Shown here in pieces: positions 34,849 to 44,357 of a DNA stretch of 64,000 nucleotides (positions are counted from its first letter, which is position 1; every line of letters starts with the position of its first letter). The translations under genes and the position numbers were made by a program. The notes below the pieces were generated by a model. That model had not been told where the DNA came from. It did not search any database and was given only the letters and a program-made list of their open reading frames with translations. Origin of the DNA: JABCYV01 sp035512155. GTDB taxonomy: Bacteria; Acidobacteriota; Terriglobia; Terriglobales; Acidobacteriaceae. The DNA is taken from the NCBI GenBank assembly GCA_035512155.1, contig DATKEN010000011.1:1-64000 (forward strand), in the 5' to 3' direction.

Positions 34849-35979
34849 CTAACTTACCGAGCTGTCTATCTCCACGGTTCGCTTCAGCTGGCCACACGCG
34901 GCGTAAATATCGCGTCCTCGCGGACGGCGGATGAAAGTGGGCACTCCAGCGGTGATCAGAATGTTTTGGAATTGCTCGACTTTATCCTGCGCCGGAGTCT
35001 GAAAGCTAATCCCCGGACCAGGGTTGAGCGCAATCAGATTTACTTTCGCGCGCACACCACGAATCAGTTCGACCAGTTCACGGGCATTCTGGGACGAATC
35101 GTTCACTTCGTCCAGCAGGACATATTCGAACGTTAGGCGCTCGCGACTGCGCAGCGGAAAATCGCGTGCCGCCGCCATCAACTTCTCGAGATTCCATTTG
35201 CGGTTTATCGGCATCAGCCGGGTACGGAGCTCATCGTTGGAGGCATTTAGAGAAATTGCCAGCTTGGGACGCACGGCCTCAGCGCCGAGATCATAGATCC
35301 GTGGCACAATGCCCGCCGTCGACACCGTCATGCGCGATTCTGGAATGCCAACGCCTTCCGCGAGCAAGCGAACAGCTTTTATGAAATTTTCATAGTTCAG
35401 GAACGGCTCTCCCATCCCCATGAAGACCAGATTCACCCGAGCCTGAGGCGGAGATACGCGATGATCGTTGAGAACGGCGCAGACCTGCCCGACAACCTCT
35501 CCCGCTGTCAGATTCCGCTGCATTCCGAGCATCGCGGTCAGGCAGAACTGGCAACCCACCGCGCAACCTACTTGGCTGGATAGGCAAATTGTGGCGCGAT
35601 CCCAGTTTCGGCTGGACGGTCCTGCTGGCTGATCGCCGGCGTCGCTGCCGTCGCCAGTCTCGCCGCCATCTCCTTCCGGCATCCAGACGGTTTCCACACT
35701 CCGGCCATCAGCAAAGGCCACTAAGTAACGGATCGTCCCGTCCATGGAGACGAATTTGCGTTCGATTTTAGGCAGGCCAACAGAGAACCCTCGCTCCGCC
35801 AGACTCCGGCGAAAGTCCTTCGGCAAAGTTGAAATCTGTTCAGCGGACTCAACTCGCTGACCATAGACTGCTTCAAAGAGCTGCTGCGCTCGGAAGTGGG
35901 GCTGGCTCCATTCCTCCACCAGTGAAGCAAGCTCCTGAATCCCAAGACCCAAAAGCGTGTAATGTGTTGTTTCTGCCAT
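34849..35979 (-). CDS. rlmN: Dual-specificity RNA methyltransferase RlmN
   Basis: 376 residues from ATG 35979; a start five codons further upstream is possible. It methylates C2 of A2503 in 23S rRNA and A37 of some tRNAs, using two SAM molecules. The radical-SAM cluster motif is CAVGCQFC (Cys139, Cys143, Cys146). The N-terminal accessory domain is HFRAQQLFEAVYGQRVESAEQI, and the C-terminal methyl-carrier cysteine lies in YAACGQL. GMGEPFLNYENFIKAV is the SAM-binding stretch. A Gly/Asp/Ser-rich insertion at about 102-126, just ahead of the cluster, is unusual for the family. It is convergent with the histidine kinase. Confidence 0.95.
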   Translation of the reverse strand: MAETTHYTLLGLGIQELASLVEEWSQPHFRAQQLFEAVYGQRVESAEQISTLPKDFRRSLAERGFSVGLPKIERKFVSMDGTIRYLVAFADGRSVETVWMPEGDGGETGDGSDAGDQPAGPSSRNWDRATICLSSQVGCAVGCQFCLTAMLGMQRNLTAGEVVGQVCAVLNDHRVSPPQARVNLVFMGMGEPFLNYENFIKAVRLLAEGVGIPESRMTVSTAGIVPRIYDLGAEAVRPKLAISLNASNDELRTRLMPINRKWNLEKLMAAARDFPLRSRERLTFEYVLLDEVNDSSQNARELVELIRGVRAKVNLIALNPGPGISFQTPAQDKVEQFQNILITAGVPTFIRRPRGRDIYAACGQLKRTVEIDSSVS

Positions 35980-36183
35980 GATCCGGACCGACAAATTCGC
36001 TCCCTGGCGATTGTAGAGGATTCCTCAACCGCAGGAGTTAAGGCTGGGAGCAGTAATATGAATTATAGCTAAACATTTGATTCAAATATACTTACTATCG
36101 TTCGCACGCGTCTGCCCGATGTGTAACAATACCTTAACACCTCGGCTTCGGATTGTTCCGACGGACCGAGTCGGGAAAACGAC

Positions 36184-37461
36184 ATGGTGAAAGAAGTCCG
36201 CAACATCCATCGCGAGGTTCTGCCCAACGGGTTGACCATCCTGACTGAGGAGATGCAGCACATTCGCTCCGTTTCCATCGGGATATGGATCAAAACCGGA
36301 TCGCGGGACGAAGATTTGCAATGGAACGGCATCTCCCACTTCATCGAGCACATGGTCTTCAAAGGGACGAAGCATCGTTCTGCCGAAGACATTGCGCGTC
36401 AGATCGATTCCATCGGCGGCAACATGGATGCCTTTACCGCCAAGGAGTGCATCTGCTTTAACGTAAAGGTTCTGGACGAGCATTTGCCGATCGCGATGGA
36501 GGTCCTCAGTGATCTGGTGCTGAATCCGGTGTTCGATGCAGCGGACATTGGCCGCGAACGCGGTGTGATCCTGGAAGAAATCAAGATGGACGAGGACAGC
36601 CCGGACTACCTCGTTCACGAAATCTTCACCCAGAATTTTTGGAAGGACCATGCCCTGGGCCAGCCCATCCTTGGCACCAAGGAAACGGTGAGGAAGTTTG
36701 AGCGCGACCCGGTGCTGGATTTTTACAAACAGCGCTTCGCCCCCGGGAACCTGATCGTTTGCGCCGCCGGCAATCTGAAGCACGCGCAATTCGCCGAACT
36801 GGTCGCCAAGCACTTTGAGCACATGAAGCCGATGAAGAACGGCTTCCACAGCCCGCACCCGAAAACGGCTCCGCGCATCATCATGCGCAACAAAAAAGCG
36901 CTGGAGCAGGTGCAGATTTGCGTGGGCGTCCCCTCGCATCCGATCGCACACGAAAAACGGCACGCATCATATATTTTGAATACTTTGCTGGGCGGCGGAA
37001 TGAGTTCGCGCCTCTTCCAGAACATTCGCGAGCGGCAGGGGCTGGCCTATGCCATTTATAGCGATCTCAATCCGTACCGTGATACGGGCTGTCTCTCAGT
37101 TTATGCGGGAACGTCACGCGAGTCAGCGGGCAAGGTGGTGCAGTCCGTCGTTTCCGAATTCAAAAAACTCAAAGTGAACGAAGTGCCGGCGGAGGAGTTA
37201 CGTCGTTCCAAGGACCAGTTGAAGGGAAGCTTAATGCTATCGCTGGAATCTTCTACCGCGCGCATGTCCAACCTCGCTCGGCAGGAAATGTATTTCGACC
37301 GCTTTTTCACCATGGATGAACTGCTGGAGAAGATCGAGAGCGTGACGGTGGAAGAGCTGAAAGAGTTGGCCAACGAGTTTTTCCGCACCGAATCGATTGC
37401 GGTGACCGTCCTCGGCAATCTGAACGGATTGAAACTCAACCGCGACCAACTGGCCTGCTGA
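36184..37461 (+). CDS. M16-family zinc protease (processing-peptidase-like)
   Basis: 425 residues from ATG 36184. The inverted zinc motif HFIEH (His52, Glu55, His56) is followed by the downstream ligand region VILEEIKMDEDSPDYLVHE, which sets it in the YmxG/PqqL/MPP-beta group. The C-terminal half repeats the fold without the metal site (LGGGMSSRLFQNIRERQGLAYAIYS is the conserved R/Y segment). No signal peptide is visible, so it is probably cytosolic. In many bacteria such a protease lies near pnp and dut, but that is not so here. It stands alone, downstream of the divergent rlmN. Confidence 0.92.
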   Translation: MVKEVRNIHREVLPNGLTILTEEMQHIRSVSIGIWIKTGSRDEDLQWNGISHFIEHMVFKGTKHRSAEDIARQIDSIGGNMDAFTAKECICFNVKVLDEHLPIAMEVLSDLVLNPVFDAADIGRERGVILEEIKMDEDSPDYLVHEIFTQNFWKDHALGQPILGTKETVRKFERDPVLDFYKQRFAPGNLIVCAAGNLKHAQFAELVAKHFEHMKPMKNGFHSPHPKTAPRIIMRNKKALEQVQICVGVPSHPIAHEKRHASYILNTLLGGGMSSRLFQNIRERQGLAYAIYSDLNPYRDTGCLSVYAGTSRESAGKVVQSVVSEFKKLKVNEVPAEELRRSKDQLKGSLMLSLESSTARMSNLARQEMYFDRFFTMDELLEKIESVTVEELKELANEFFRTESIAVTVLGNLNGLKLNRDQLAC

Positions 37462-37716
37462 CGTGCTTTTCCGCTTTTCCCTTAGCCTTGCAACCGGGAT
37501 CAGGTTCTCGCTTTCGTTGCGCGAGTCCATAAGCAATGCTCTCTCGCTCCCATCAAGCAGATCCGAAATGCTGAGCGCCTGTCGCATGATTAGCCGATTA
37601 TCACGCTAAACCTTGCCTCTACAACAAGCTGCAGGTATCTATGGAAAAGAAACTGACCCACTACCGAAAATGCCTCAATTGCATTGGATACCCACCACCC
37701 GATACACTGTCCAGAG

Positions 37717-38085
37717 GTGAGATCAGTCTGCAAACTTGCTGCCTTGCTGTGGGCGCTTTCGATATTTGCGTCACCGCTGATGGCTTGTTTGCAGCCGGGC
37801 GCTACCCTTACGACTGAGGAGCGAGAATGCTGCCGCAAGATGGCAGGCGAATGCGGAAAGACGCCAGCTTCGCACTCCTGCTGCAAGACAACCGTTCGGG
37901 ACAGTGATCCCTACCTCAGCAACTCGCGTGATCAGATTTCTGCACCCGATCAGGCCACGCTAGCTATCCTGCCGGTCAGTGAAATAATCGGCCTGCCGGA
38001 CCTTATTTCACAGTTTGTCACTTCGTCAGACGCGCACGCTCCCCCGGAATCACCACCCCTCGAAACTTCCATTCTGAGAATCTAG
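37717..38085 (+). CDS. Cys-rich exported small protein next to the metal efflux operon
   Basis: 122 residues from GTG 37717; a TTG eleven codons upstream is the alternative. The signal peptide or anchor is SVCKLAALLWALSIFASPLMAC. The mature start holds paired cysteines, ERECCRKMAGECG and SHSCCKTT, likely to bind metal or form disulfides; the rest is Pro/Ser-rich. No family name is known to me. It lies directly ahead of the CusCBA-type operon on the same strand (72 bases), so a periplasmic metal-binding accessory role is inferred. Confidence 0.65.
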   Translation: MRSVCKLAALLWALSIFASPLMACLQPGATLTTEERECCRKMAGECGKTPASHSCCKTTVRDSDPYLSNSRDQISAPDQATLAILPVSEIIGLPDLISQFVTSSDAHAPPESPPLETSILRI

Positions 38086-38104
38086 TCAGCTTGCGCTTTC
38101 CTGA

Positions 38105-38127
38105 CGCGGGGACTTTGTGTCTCCGCG
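38105..38127 (+). promoter_or_regulatory. Hairpin in the leader of the efflux operon
   Basis: cgcggggac (38105-38113) pairs with gtctccgcg (38119-38127) over nine positions with one G-T pair, loop tttgt. A run of six T follows ten bases later. It could be a weak terminator of the Cys-rich gene or an attenuator of the TolC-type gene. Confidence 0.45.
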
Positions 38128-38157
38128 CGATTCGTATTTTTTCGATTTGGAGGAAAG

Positions 38158-39498
38158 ATGAAAGCTCTTTGTGCTTTTCCGCGTCAATTGGCGCGGGGTC
38201 GCATCCGCGCCATGGCACTTCTACGGCTCGGAATCGTCTTGTTGCTCGGCAGTTCAGGTATGGCCCAGCAGGGTCAGCAGAGTGGTAGCGCGGTAGGCGA
38301 CACTCGCCGCGCGGCCTCACCCGCCAGCCTAAAGGATTTAATCCGCGAGGCCGAGCAGAATAGTCCCGAAATAGCTGTGGCGGAACACGGTTATGCGGCG
38401 GCAACTCACGTCGCACCCCAGCTGTCTGCGCTGCCGGACACGCAAGTCACTGTGCAGCAGTTTGCTGTGGGAAGCCCCCGTCCATTTGCGGGCTACACGA
38501 ATAGCGAGTTCGCCTATGTCGGTTTGGGTGCCTCTCAGGAGATCCCATATCCTGGAAAGCGTGGCTTGCGCGGCCAAGTGGCCAACCGCGAGGCCGATGT
38601 GCGCCGGGTACAAATCGAGTCAATGCGCCGGATGGTGACCGATAAGCTCAAGGCTGCTTACTTCCAACTGGCATACCTTCAGCAGACTTTGTCCGTGCTG
38701 GAACGCAACGATCAGTTGTTGAAAGATGTCGAGCAAATCGTCGAATCACGGTATGGCGTGGGACAGGGCAATCAGCAGGAAGTCTTGAAGGCCCAGTTGC
38801 AGAGCACCAAGATTCTTCAGGAAATTACGATGCACCACCGCGAGGTGGGACAGCTTGAGGCTCAACTAAAACAATTGCTCAACCGATCGCAGGAGAGTCC
38901 TGACATCCAGGCCGAACCTCTAGCCGCGAGAACCCTCACGTACAGCGCTTCCGATTTGTTAAGTCTGGCAAAACAGCAAAATCCTGACGTTAAAGCTCAA
39001 GAAGCAATGCTGGCCAAGACGGAATCGCAGGTGGAACTTGCGAAGAAAGAGTTCCGCCCGGATTTCGCCGTCCAGTACATGTACCAAAACACGGATCGCA
39101 AATTCCGCGATTACTACATGGCAGGCTTCAGCATCACGCTGCCGAACCGTGGCCGGCGCAAGGCCGAACTTGCCGAGGCCGAGGCCACCCGAGACCAGGC
39201 GAACAAGCAGCTTGAAGCGGAAGTGCAACAACGGCTGGCTGAAGTCCAGGATCAGTACATTGTCGCGCAGACCTTGGCGGAACAACTGAAAATCTACAAA
39301 GACGGACTGATCCCCCAATCGAACGCCACGTTCCAGTCATCGTTGGCCGCCTATCAGTCCAACCGGCAGGACTTTGAGACCCTCCTGTCTTCCTTCATGG
39401 ATGTCCAAAACCTTGAAATCGAATACCGGCGCGAATTGGCCGAGCACGAAGTAGCGCTGGCCCGCCTCGAAATGCTTACGGGGGTGAGTTTCCAATGA
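38158..39498 (+). CDS. TolC/CusC-family outer-membrane efflux protein
   Basis: 446 residues from ATG 38158 with the ribosome site ggaggaaag. A signal peptide (about 15-38, LRLGIVLLLGSSGMAQQ) precedes two repeated OEP domains rich in long amphipathic helices (LKDLIREAEQNSPEIAVAEHGYAAA; DLLSLAKQQNPDVKAQEAML) and short beta strands (FRPDFAVQYMYQN, MAGFSITLPNRG). As a trimer it spans the outer membrane and a periplasmic tunnel. It is the first gene of the three-gene RND metal-efflux operon; its stop overlaps the adaptor's ATG by four bases. Confidence 0.92.
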   Translation: MKALCAFPRQLARGRIRAMALLRLGIVLLLGSSGMAQQGQQSGSAVGDTRRAASPASLKDLIREAEQNSPEIAVAEHGYAAATHVAPQLSALPDTQVTVQQFAVGSPRPFAGYTNSEFAYVGLGASQEIPYPGKRGLRGQVANREADVRRVQIESMRRMVTDKLKAAYFQLAYLQQTLSVLERNDQLLKDVEQIVESRYGVGQGNQQEVLKAQLQSTKILQEITMHHREVGQLEAQLKQLLNRSQESPDIQAEPLAARTLTYSASDLLSLAKQQNPDVKAQEAMLAKTESQVELAKKEFRPDFAVQYMYQNTDRKFRDYYMAGFSITLPNRGRRKAELAEAEATRDQANKQLEAEVQQRLAEVQDQYIVAQTLAEQLKIYKDGLIPQSNATFQSSLAAYQSNRQDFETLLSSFMDVQNLEIEYRRELAEHEVALARLEMLTGVSFQ

Positions 39499-41087
39499 AC
39501 CAACCAGGCAATCCGAAAACTCGTCGCGCTCTTGCCATCGCCATTGTGTTGAATGGGGTTCTGGCGGTCGCTCTGCCCTATGTTTGGTGGCGCTCCCACC
39601 ATGCGACAGCTTCCCACCCCGCCACGCCGGACTCATCACAAATGACCGTTGAAAGCGACGGGAATAGTAATTCTTCGCGTGGCGAGGCGGCAGCCAGCAG
39701 CGAACCGTCTTTGGCACCGGTGCAGCTTACTCCCCAGCGTTTGCAAAGCATCGGAGTGAAGCTGGGCACTGCCGAGCTAAAGCAGGTACAGGCTGAGATG
39801 CGGGTGACCGGGAATGTTGACGTGGATGAGCGCCGCATTGCCTATGTACAGACCCGTTTCCCCGGATGGATTCGCAAAGTTTATGCAGATACCACTTACC
39901 AGTACATCCGCAAAGGGCAGCCGCTGTTCACCATCTACAGTCCTGATCTGGTCACCACCGAGCAGGAATACCTGCTGGCCAAAAAGAACTCCGAGCAAGT
40001 ACGAACCAGCACCGTTAGCGGCGTGAGCACCGGCGCACAGGCGCTTCTTTCCGCCGCCCATGAGCGCCTCACCCAGTGGGAAGTCCCGGCAAGTGAGATT
40101 GAAAAACTGGAAACCGCCGACAAGGTGATTACCGATCTCACCTTCAACTCTCCGGTCTCGGGATTCATCACGGAAAAAAATGCGTTGCCCAACATGTACG
40201 TGCAGCCGGAATCGAGACTCTTCACGGTCGCCGATCTCTCCACCGTCTGGGTGAACGCACAGATTTTCCAAACCGACATTGGACGAATCAAGCCGGGAGA
40301 TGCCGCCACTGTAACCGTTGACGCGTACCCCGGAAAGACATTCAAGGGCAGGGTAGATTTCATTCTGCCCCAAGTGGACATGGATACGCGCACCGTTCGA
40401 GCGCGCCTTGTATTCCCGAATCCGGGCCTCCTGCTGAAGCCCGGCATGTTTGTAAACGTCGAGTTGAAAGCCCCCGCAGGTAAGAAGCTGACTATACCTG
40501 CGTCATCCATTTTCCAGTCTGGGAACCGCAATCTCGTTTTCGTCAATAAGAGCGACGGCAACTTTGAGCCACGCGAAGTCGAACTCGGCCCCCGCGTCGG
40601 CGATGACTATGTTGTTCTGAAAGGAATCAAGCCAGGCGAGTCCCTGGTCACTTCTGCCAACTTCCTGATTGATTCCGAGGCGCAGTTGCAGGCTGCCGGA
40701 GGCGCATTCGTCCCGCCTCCTCCGGGAGCGGGTGCCGCGGCTGCAATGAACACTCCCCCAACTGCTCAGAGCAGGGTTGAGCTAACGACCGATCCAACGC
40801 CTCCCCGAAAAGGCACCAACGTTTTTCGCGTAAAGCTGACTGGATCCAATGGAACGCCGATCAGCGGAGTCCAAGTAAACGTCACGTTCTTCATGGCGGC
40901 CATGCCTGCCATGGGAATGGCAGCAATGAAAACCGGCATGGATCTCACTGACAAGGGCAACGGCATGTATGAAGGCAAAGGCGATCTCGGTTCAGGCGGA
41001 ACGTGGCAGGTCACGATTACTGCTCGCCAGAATGGGACCGTAATTGCCAGCAAACAGCTCACGATCAATGCCACGGGAGGAATGTGA
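39495..41087 (+). CDS. CusB-type RND adaptor with Met-rich C-terminal domain
   Basis: 530 residues from ATG 39495. An N-terminal membrane helix (RRALAIAIVLNGVLAVALPYVWW) is followed by the HlyD/CusB membrane-fusion architecture: VDVDERRIAYVQTRFPGWIRKVYAD, helical hairpin region at about 150-210, lipoyl-like LFTVADLSTVWVNAQIFQTDIG and the beta-barrel LLLKPGMFVNVELK. The last 100 residues form an extra YtkA/FixH-like beta domain carrying the Met cluster FFMAAMPAMGMAAMKTGM (about 463-481), a plausible Cu(I) or Ag(I) site. It bridges the inner-membrane pump and the outer-membrane channel. It is operonic with both neighbours. Confidence 0.9.
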   Translation: MNQPGNPKTRRALAIAIVLNGVLAVALPYVWWRSHHATASHPATPDSSQMTVESDGNSNSSRGEAAASSEPSLAPVQLTPQRLQSIGVKLGTAELKQVQAEMRVTGNVDVDERRIAYVQTRFPGWIRKVYADTTYQYIRKGQPLFTIYSPDLVTTEQEYLLAKKNSEQVRTSTVSGVSTGAQALLSAAHERLTQWEVPASEIEKLETADKVITDLTFNSPVSGFITEKNALPNMYVQPESRLFTVADLSTVWVNAQIFQTDIGRIKPGDAATVTVDAYPGKTFKGRVDFILPQVDMDTRTVRARLVFPNPGLLLKPGMFVNVELKAPAGKKLTIPASSIFQSGNRNLVFVNKSDGNFEPREVELGPRVGDDYVVLKGIKPGESLVTSANFLIDSEAQLQAAGGAFVPPPPGAGAAAAMNTPPTAQSRVELTTDPTPPRKGTNVFRVKLTGSNGTPISGVQVNVTFFMAAMPAMGMAAMKTGMDLTDKGNGMYEGKGDLGSGGTWQVTITARQNGTVIASKQLTINATGGM

Positions 41088-41088
41088 C

Positions 41089-44000
41089 GTGATCAGTCGA
41101 ATCATTGAATGGTGCGCCGGCAATCGGTTCCTGGTTTTCACCGGAACACTTCTCCTGGTCATGACCGGGATTTGGTCCATCGGGCACATCCCGCTGGACG
41201 CTCTTCCTGATATTTCCGACGTTCAGGTCATCATTCACACAAATTGGGAAGGAGAGCCGTCCGACATCATCGAAGACCAAGTCACTTATCCGATTGTGAC
41301 CGCGCTTTTGGCAGCCCCAAATGTCAAAGCCGTCCGCGCCCAGACGATGTTCAATGACTCATATGTTTTCGTCGTCTTTGAAGATGGAACCGATATTTAT
41401 TGGGCACGTTCACGGGTGCTCGAGTACTTGCAGCAAATCCAAGGACGCCTACCGTCCAACGTCCACCCGGCAATCGGCCCAGATGCTACTGGCGCAGGTT
41501 GGGTTTACGAATATGCGCTTGTGGACCACACGCACAAATACAGTCTCGCCGATCTCCGCAGCCTCCAAGACTGGCATTTGCGATATCAATTGGAAACCGT
41601 ACCCGGTGTGGCAGAGGTCGCAACCATTGGCGGCTTTGTCCGGCAGTATCAGGTGAGACTTGATCCGAACAAGCTCCTTGCTTACGGCATACCCCTTTCG
41701 ACGGTCATCGACCGCGTGAAAACCAGCACAAACGAGGTTGGCGGGCGAGTGCTGGAATTGAGCGGCACCCGATACATGATTCGCGGTCTCGGATACCTCC
41801 GCTCCCTCTCTGACTTGGAGAACGTTCCGGTGACGGCGAAGAATGGCACTCCTGTTCTGATTAAAGATTTGGGAACTGTCTCGTTTGGTCCTGACATTCG
41901 GGAAGGAGTTGCGGAATGGCAAGGGGAGGGCGAGACCGTGGGAGGCATCGTAGTGATGCGCTACGGCCTGAACGCGCTGAACGTAATCAATGGCGTCAAG
42001 AAGAAACTGGCCGAAGTCAAAGGATCATTGCCTCCCGGCGTGGAAATCGTCGCTGGTTACGATCGATCCGGGCTGATCGAAGACTCCATTCGCACATTGC
42101 AACGCGACCTTCTGGAGGAAGCAATCATCGTCAGCGTGGTAATCATCGTCTTTCTCTTCCACTTCCGCTCGGCTCTGATCCCGATTCTCACTCTGCCAAT
42201 TGCAGTAATCGCTTGCTTTATCCCGATGTACTACCTGCACGTCAGTTCCAACATCATGTCTCTAGGCGGGCTGGCGCTCGCAATCGGCGTACTCGTGGAT
42301 GCCGCGATTGTCATGGTCGAGAATGGCTATCGACACGTTTCTGAGCATCCCCACGCAGGAGACATGCCCGGCACTGAACGCCGCAAGATCCTAATCGATG
42401 CCGCCAGGCAGGTCGGTCCAGCGCTGTTCTTTTCGCTGCTGATTATCGTGGTTTCATTTCTCCCGGTTTTCCTGCTAGAAGCGCAGGAGGGACGAATGTT
42501 CCGGCCGCTGGCGTGGACCAAGACGATGGCAGTTGCATTCTCGTCTCTGCTTGCCATCACCCTGGTTCCGATCCTGATGACCATGTTTATTCGAGGCAAA
42601 TTGAGGCCGGAGTCTGAAAACCCGGTCTCGCGGTTCACGCAAGCCTTGTACCTGCCGGTTCTAAGGCTCTGTTTGAAATACCGGAAGACGACGCTCCTGC
42701 TAAATCTAGCATTCCTGCTCGTTACCTTTCCTCTGATGTTCCGTCTTGGCAGCCAGTTCATGCCGCCGCTGTTTGAAGGTTCCTCGCTATACATGCCCAC
42801 AGCCTTGCCGGGAATCTCAATCACACAGGCTTCATCGCTCTTACAGCAGCAGGACCAGGTGCTTCGCTCGTTTCCCGAAGTGCAGTCCGTCTTTGGCGTC
42901 GTGGGCAGGTCCGACAGCGCCACAGACAATGCGCCATTGGACATGTATGACACCACCATCACGCTCAAACCCCGAGAGCAATGGCGTCCTGGCATGACAT
43001 ACGAAAAGCTCATCCATGACATGGATGAGAAATTACAGTTTCCCGGACTCACGAACACCTGGACGATGCCGGTTGAAAACAGGCTCGACATGGCATTAAC
43101 CGGGATCAAAACCCCGGTCGGAATTAAAATTCAGGGTCCATCGCTAGATCAAATCCAGCAGATCGGTACTCAACTCCAGCAAGTCCTCGCAGCACTTCCT
43201 CAAGTGCGCTCTGTTTTTGCGGAGCGTGTGTCGCAAGGCTTCTATGTGAACGTGGAAGTAAATCGCCCAGAGGCCGCGAAATATGGGTTGACGATCGCTG
43301 ACGTTCAGCAGGTCGTTTCTTCAGGCATCGGCGGCATGAATGTTGGCGAAAACGTCGAAGGCCGCGAGCGATACCCCATGAATGTCCGCTACGAAAGAGA
43401 TTTTCGTGATGATGTCGAGGAACTGCGCCGCGTACTGCTCGCAACTCCTTCCGGCGCTCAGATCCCAATCGAGCAGGTGGCGAAGATTTACTTTTCGCAT
43501 GGCCCGGCCATGATCCGCGACGAAGACGGTCAGCTCACTGGGTATGTCTACATTGATCTGAATACCAAAGATTACGGCGGGTTCGTGAACCAGGCTTCCA
43601 ATCTGCTGGCCCAAAGACTCAAGATGCCCGCTGGCTACACATATCAATGGTCGGGGGAGTACGAATTCGAGGTGAGGGCCAAGGAGCGACTGAAAATCAT
43701 TCTGCCGGTTGTTTTCGTTGTAATTTTCCTGCTTCTTTACATGGTTTTCCACTCGATCACAGAAGCTGTGGTGCTCATCTTTCCCACGTTTTACGCGATG
43801 ACTGGAGGACTGATTCTCCAGTGGCTACTCGGGTACAACTTCAGCGTGGCGGTTTGGGTTGGGCACATTGCACTCTTCGGTATCGCCGTTGAAACCGGAG
43901 TTGTCATGGTGGTCTATTTGCATGAAGCACTGGACAAACGCCTCATCACGACTGCCCCCCTGACCCACGAGGATATCCGTGAGGCCGCTATCGAAGGTGC

Positions 44001-44241
44001 CGTCCAACGTCTTCGGCCCAAGCTCATGACGGTCTGCGCTGTACTTGCCAGCCTTGTGCCGATCCTTTGGGAAAGCGGAATCGGCTCGGACGTGATGAAA
44101 CCCATCGCCGCGCCCATCGTCGGCGGAATGATCACGTCCACCGTTCACGTCCTGATTCTCGTCCCGGTCTTCTTCGTCATGATGAAGGAGCGCGCGTTAG
44201 TGAATACCCTGAACAAGCGGCAGGAGCTAACGGCAACGTAG
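41089..44241 (+). CDS. Heavy-metal efflux RND permease (CusA/CzcA family)
   Basis: 1050 residues from GTG 41089, directly after the adaptor stop; the ribosome site gggagg is ten bases upstream. The fold is the standard 12-helix pump with two large periplasmic loops. HME-type signatures are IPLDALPDISDVQVIIHTNWEG, VRAQTMFNDSYVFVVFEDGTD, the TM4 acidic segment GVLVDAAIVMVENGYRH and PEAAKYGLTIADVQQVVSSGIGG. Methionines in the pore region match the copper/silver branch better than the zinc/cobalt branch, but this is a judgement, not proof. It exports metal from periplasm or cytosol through the CusC-type channel using proton-motive force. No adjacent regulator was seen. Confidence 0.93.
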   Translation: MISRIIEWCAGNRFLVFTGTLLLVMTGIWSIGHIPLDALPDISDVQVIIHTNWEGEPSDIIEDQVTYPIVTALLAAPNVKAVRAQTMFNDSYVFVVFEDGTDIYWARSRVLEYLQQIQGRLPSNVHPAIGPDATGAGWVYEYALVDHTHKYSLADLRSLQDWHLRYQLETVPGVAEVATIGGFVRQYQVRLDPNKLLAYGIPLSTVIDRVKTSTNEVGGRVLELSGTRYMIRGLGYLRSLSDLENVPVTAKNGTPVLIKDLGTVSFGPDIREGVAEWQGEGETVGGIVVMRYGLNALNVINGVKKKLAEVKGSLPPGVEIVAGYDRSGLIEDSIRTLQRDLLEEAIIVSVVIIVFLFHFRSALIPILTLPIAVIACFIPMYYLHVSSNIMSLGGLALAIGVLVDAAIVMVENGYRHVSEHPHAGDMPGTERRKILIDAARQVGPALFFSLLIIVVSFLPVFLLEAQEGRMFRPLAWTKTMAVAFSSLLAITLVPILMTMFIRGKLRPESENPVSRFTQALYLPVLRLCLKYRKTTLLLNLAFLLVTFPLMFRLGSQFMPPLFEGSSLYMPTALPGISITQASSLLQQQDQVLRSFPEVQSVFGVVGRSDSATDNAPLDMYDTTITLKPREQWRPGMTYEKLIHDMDEKLQFPGLTNTWTMPVENRLDMALTGIKTPVGIKIQGPSLDQIQQIGTQLQQVLAALPQVRSVFAERVSQGFYVNVEVNRPEAAKYGLTIADVQQVVSSGIGGMNVGENVEGRERYPMNVRYERDFRDDVEELRRVLLATPSGAQIPIEQVAKIYFSHGPAMIRDEDGQLTGYVYIDLNTKDYGGFVNQASNLLAQRLKMPAGYTYQWSGEYEFEVRAKERLKIILPVVFVVIFLLLYMVFHSITEAVVLIFPTFYAMTGGLILQWLLGYNFSVAVWVGHIALFGIAVETGVVMVVYLHEALDKRLITTAPLTHEDIREAAIEGAVQRLRPKLMTVCAVLASLVPILWESGIGSDVMKPIAAPIVGGMITSTVHVLILVPVFFVMMKERALVNTLNKRQELTAT

Positions 44242-44357
44242 AGGAAAAGATCACACGTGTCGCCGCCCGTCCTGTCGCCTCGGCCTCGTCCCGTGCCATC
44301 TCGTATCGCGTGTTGTCCGGCGGTGAGGCAAAGCACAGGTGGAAAAGCCTGTTTAAA

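Noticed and set aside
36082..36963. 293-codon minus-strand open frame opposite the M16 protease
   Set aside because: The protease motifs on the plus strand are unambiguous, and this frame has no conserved feature.
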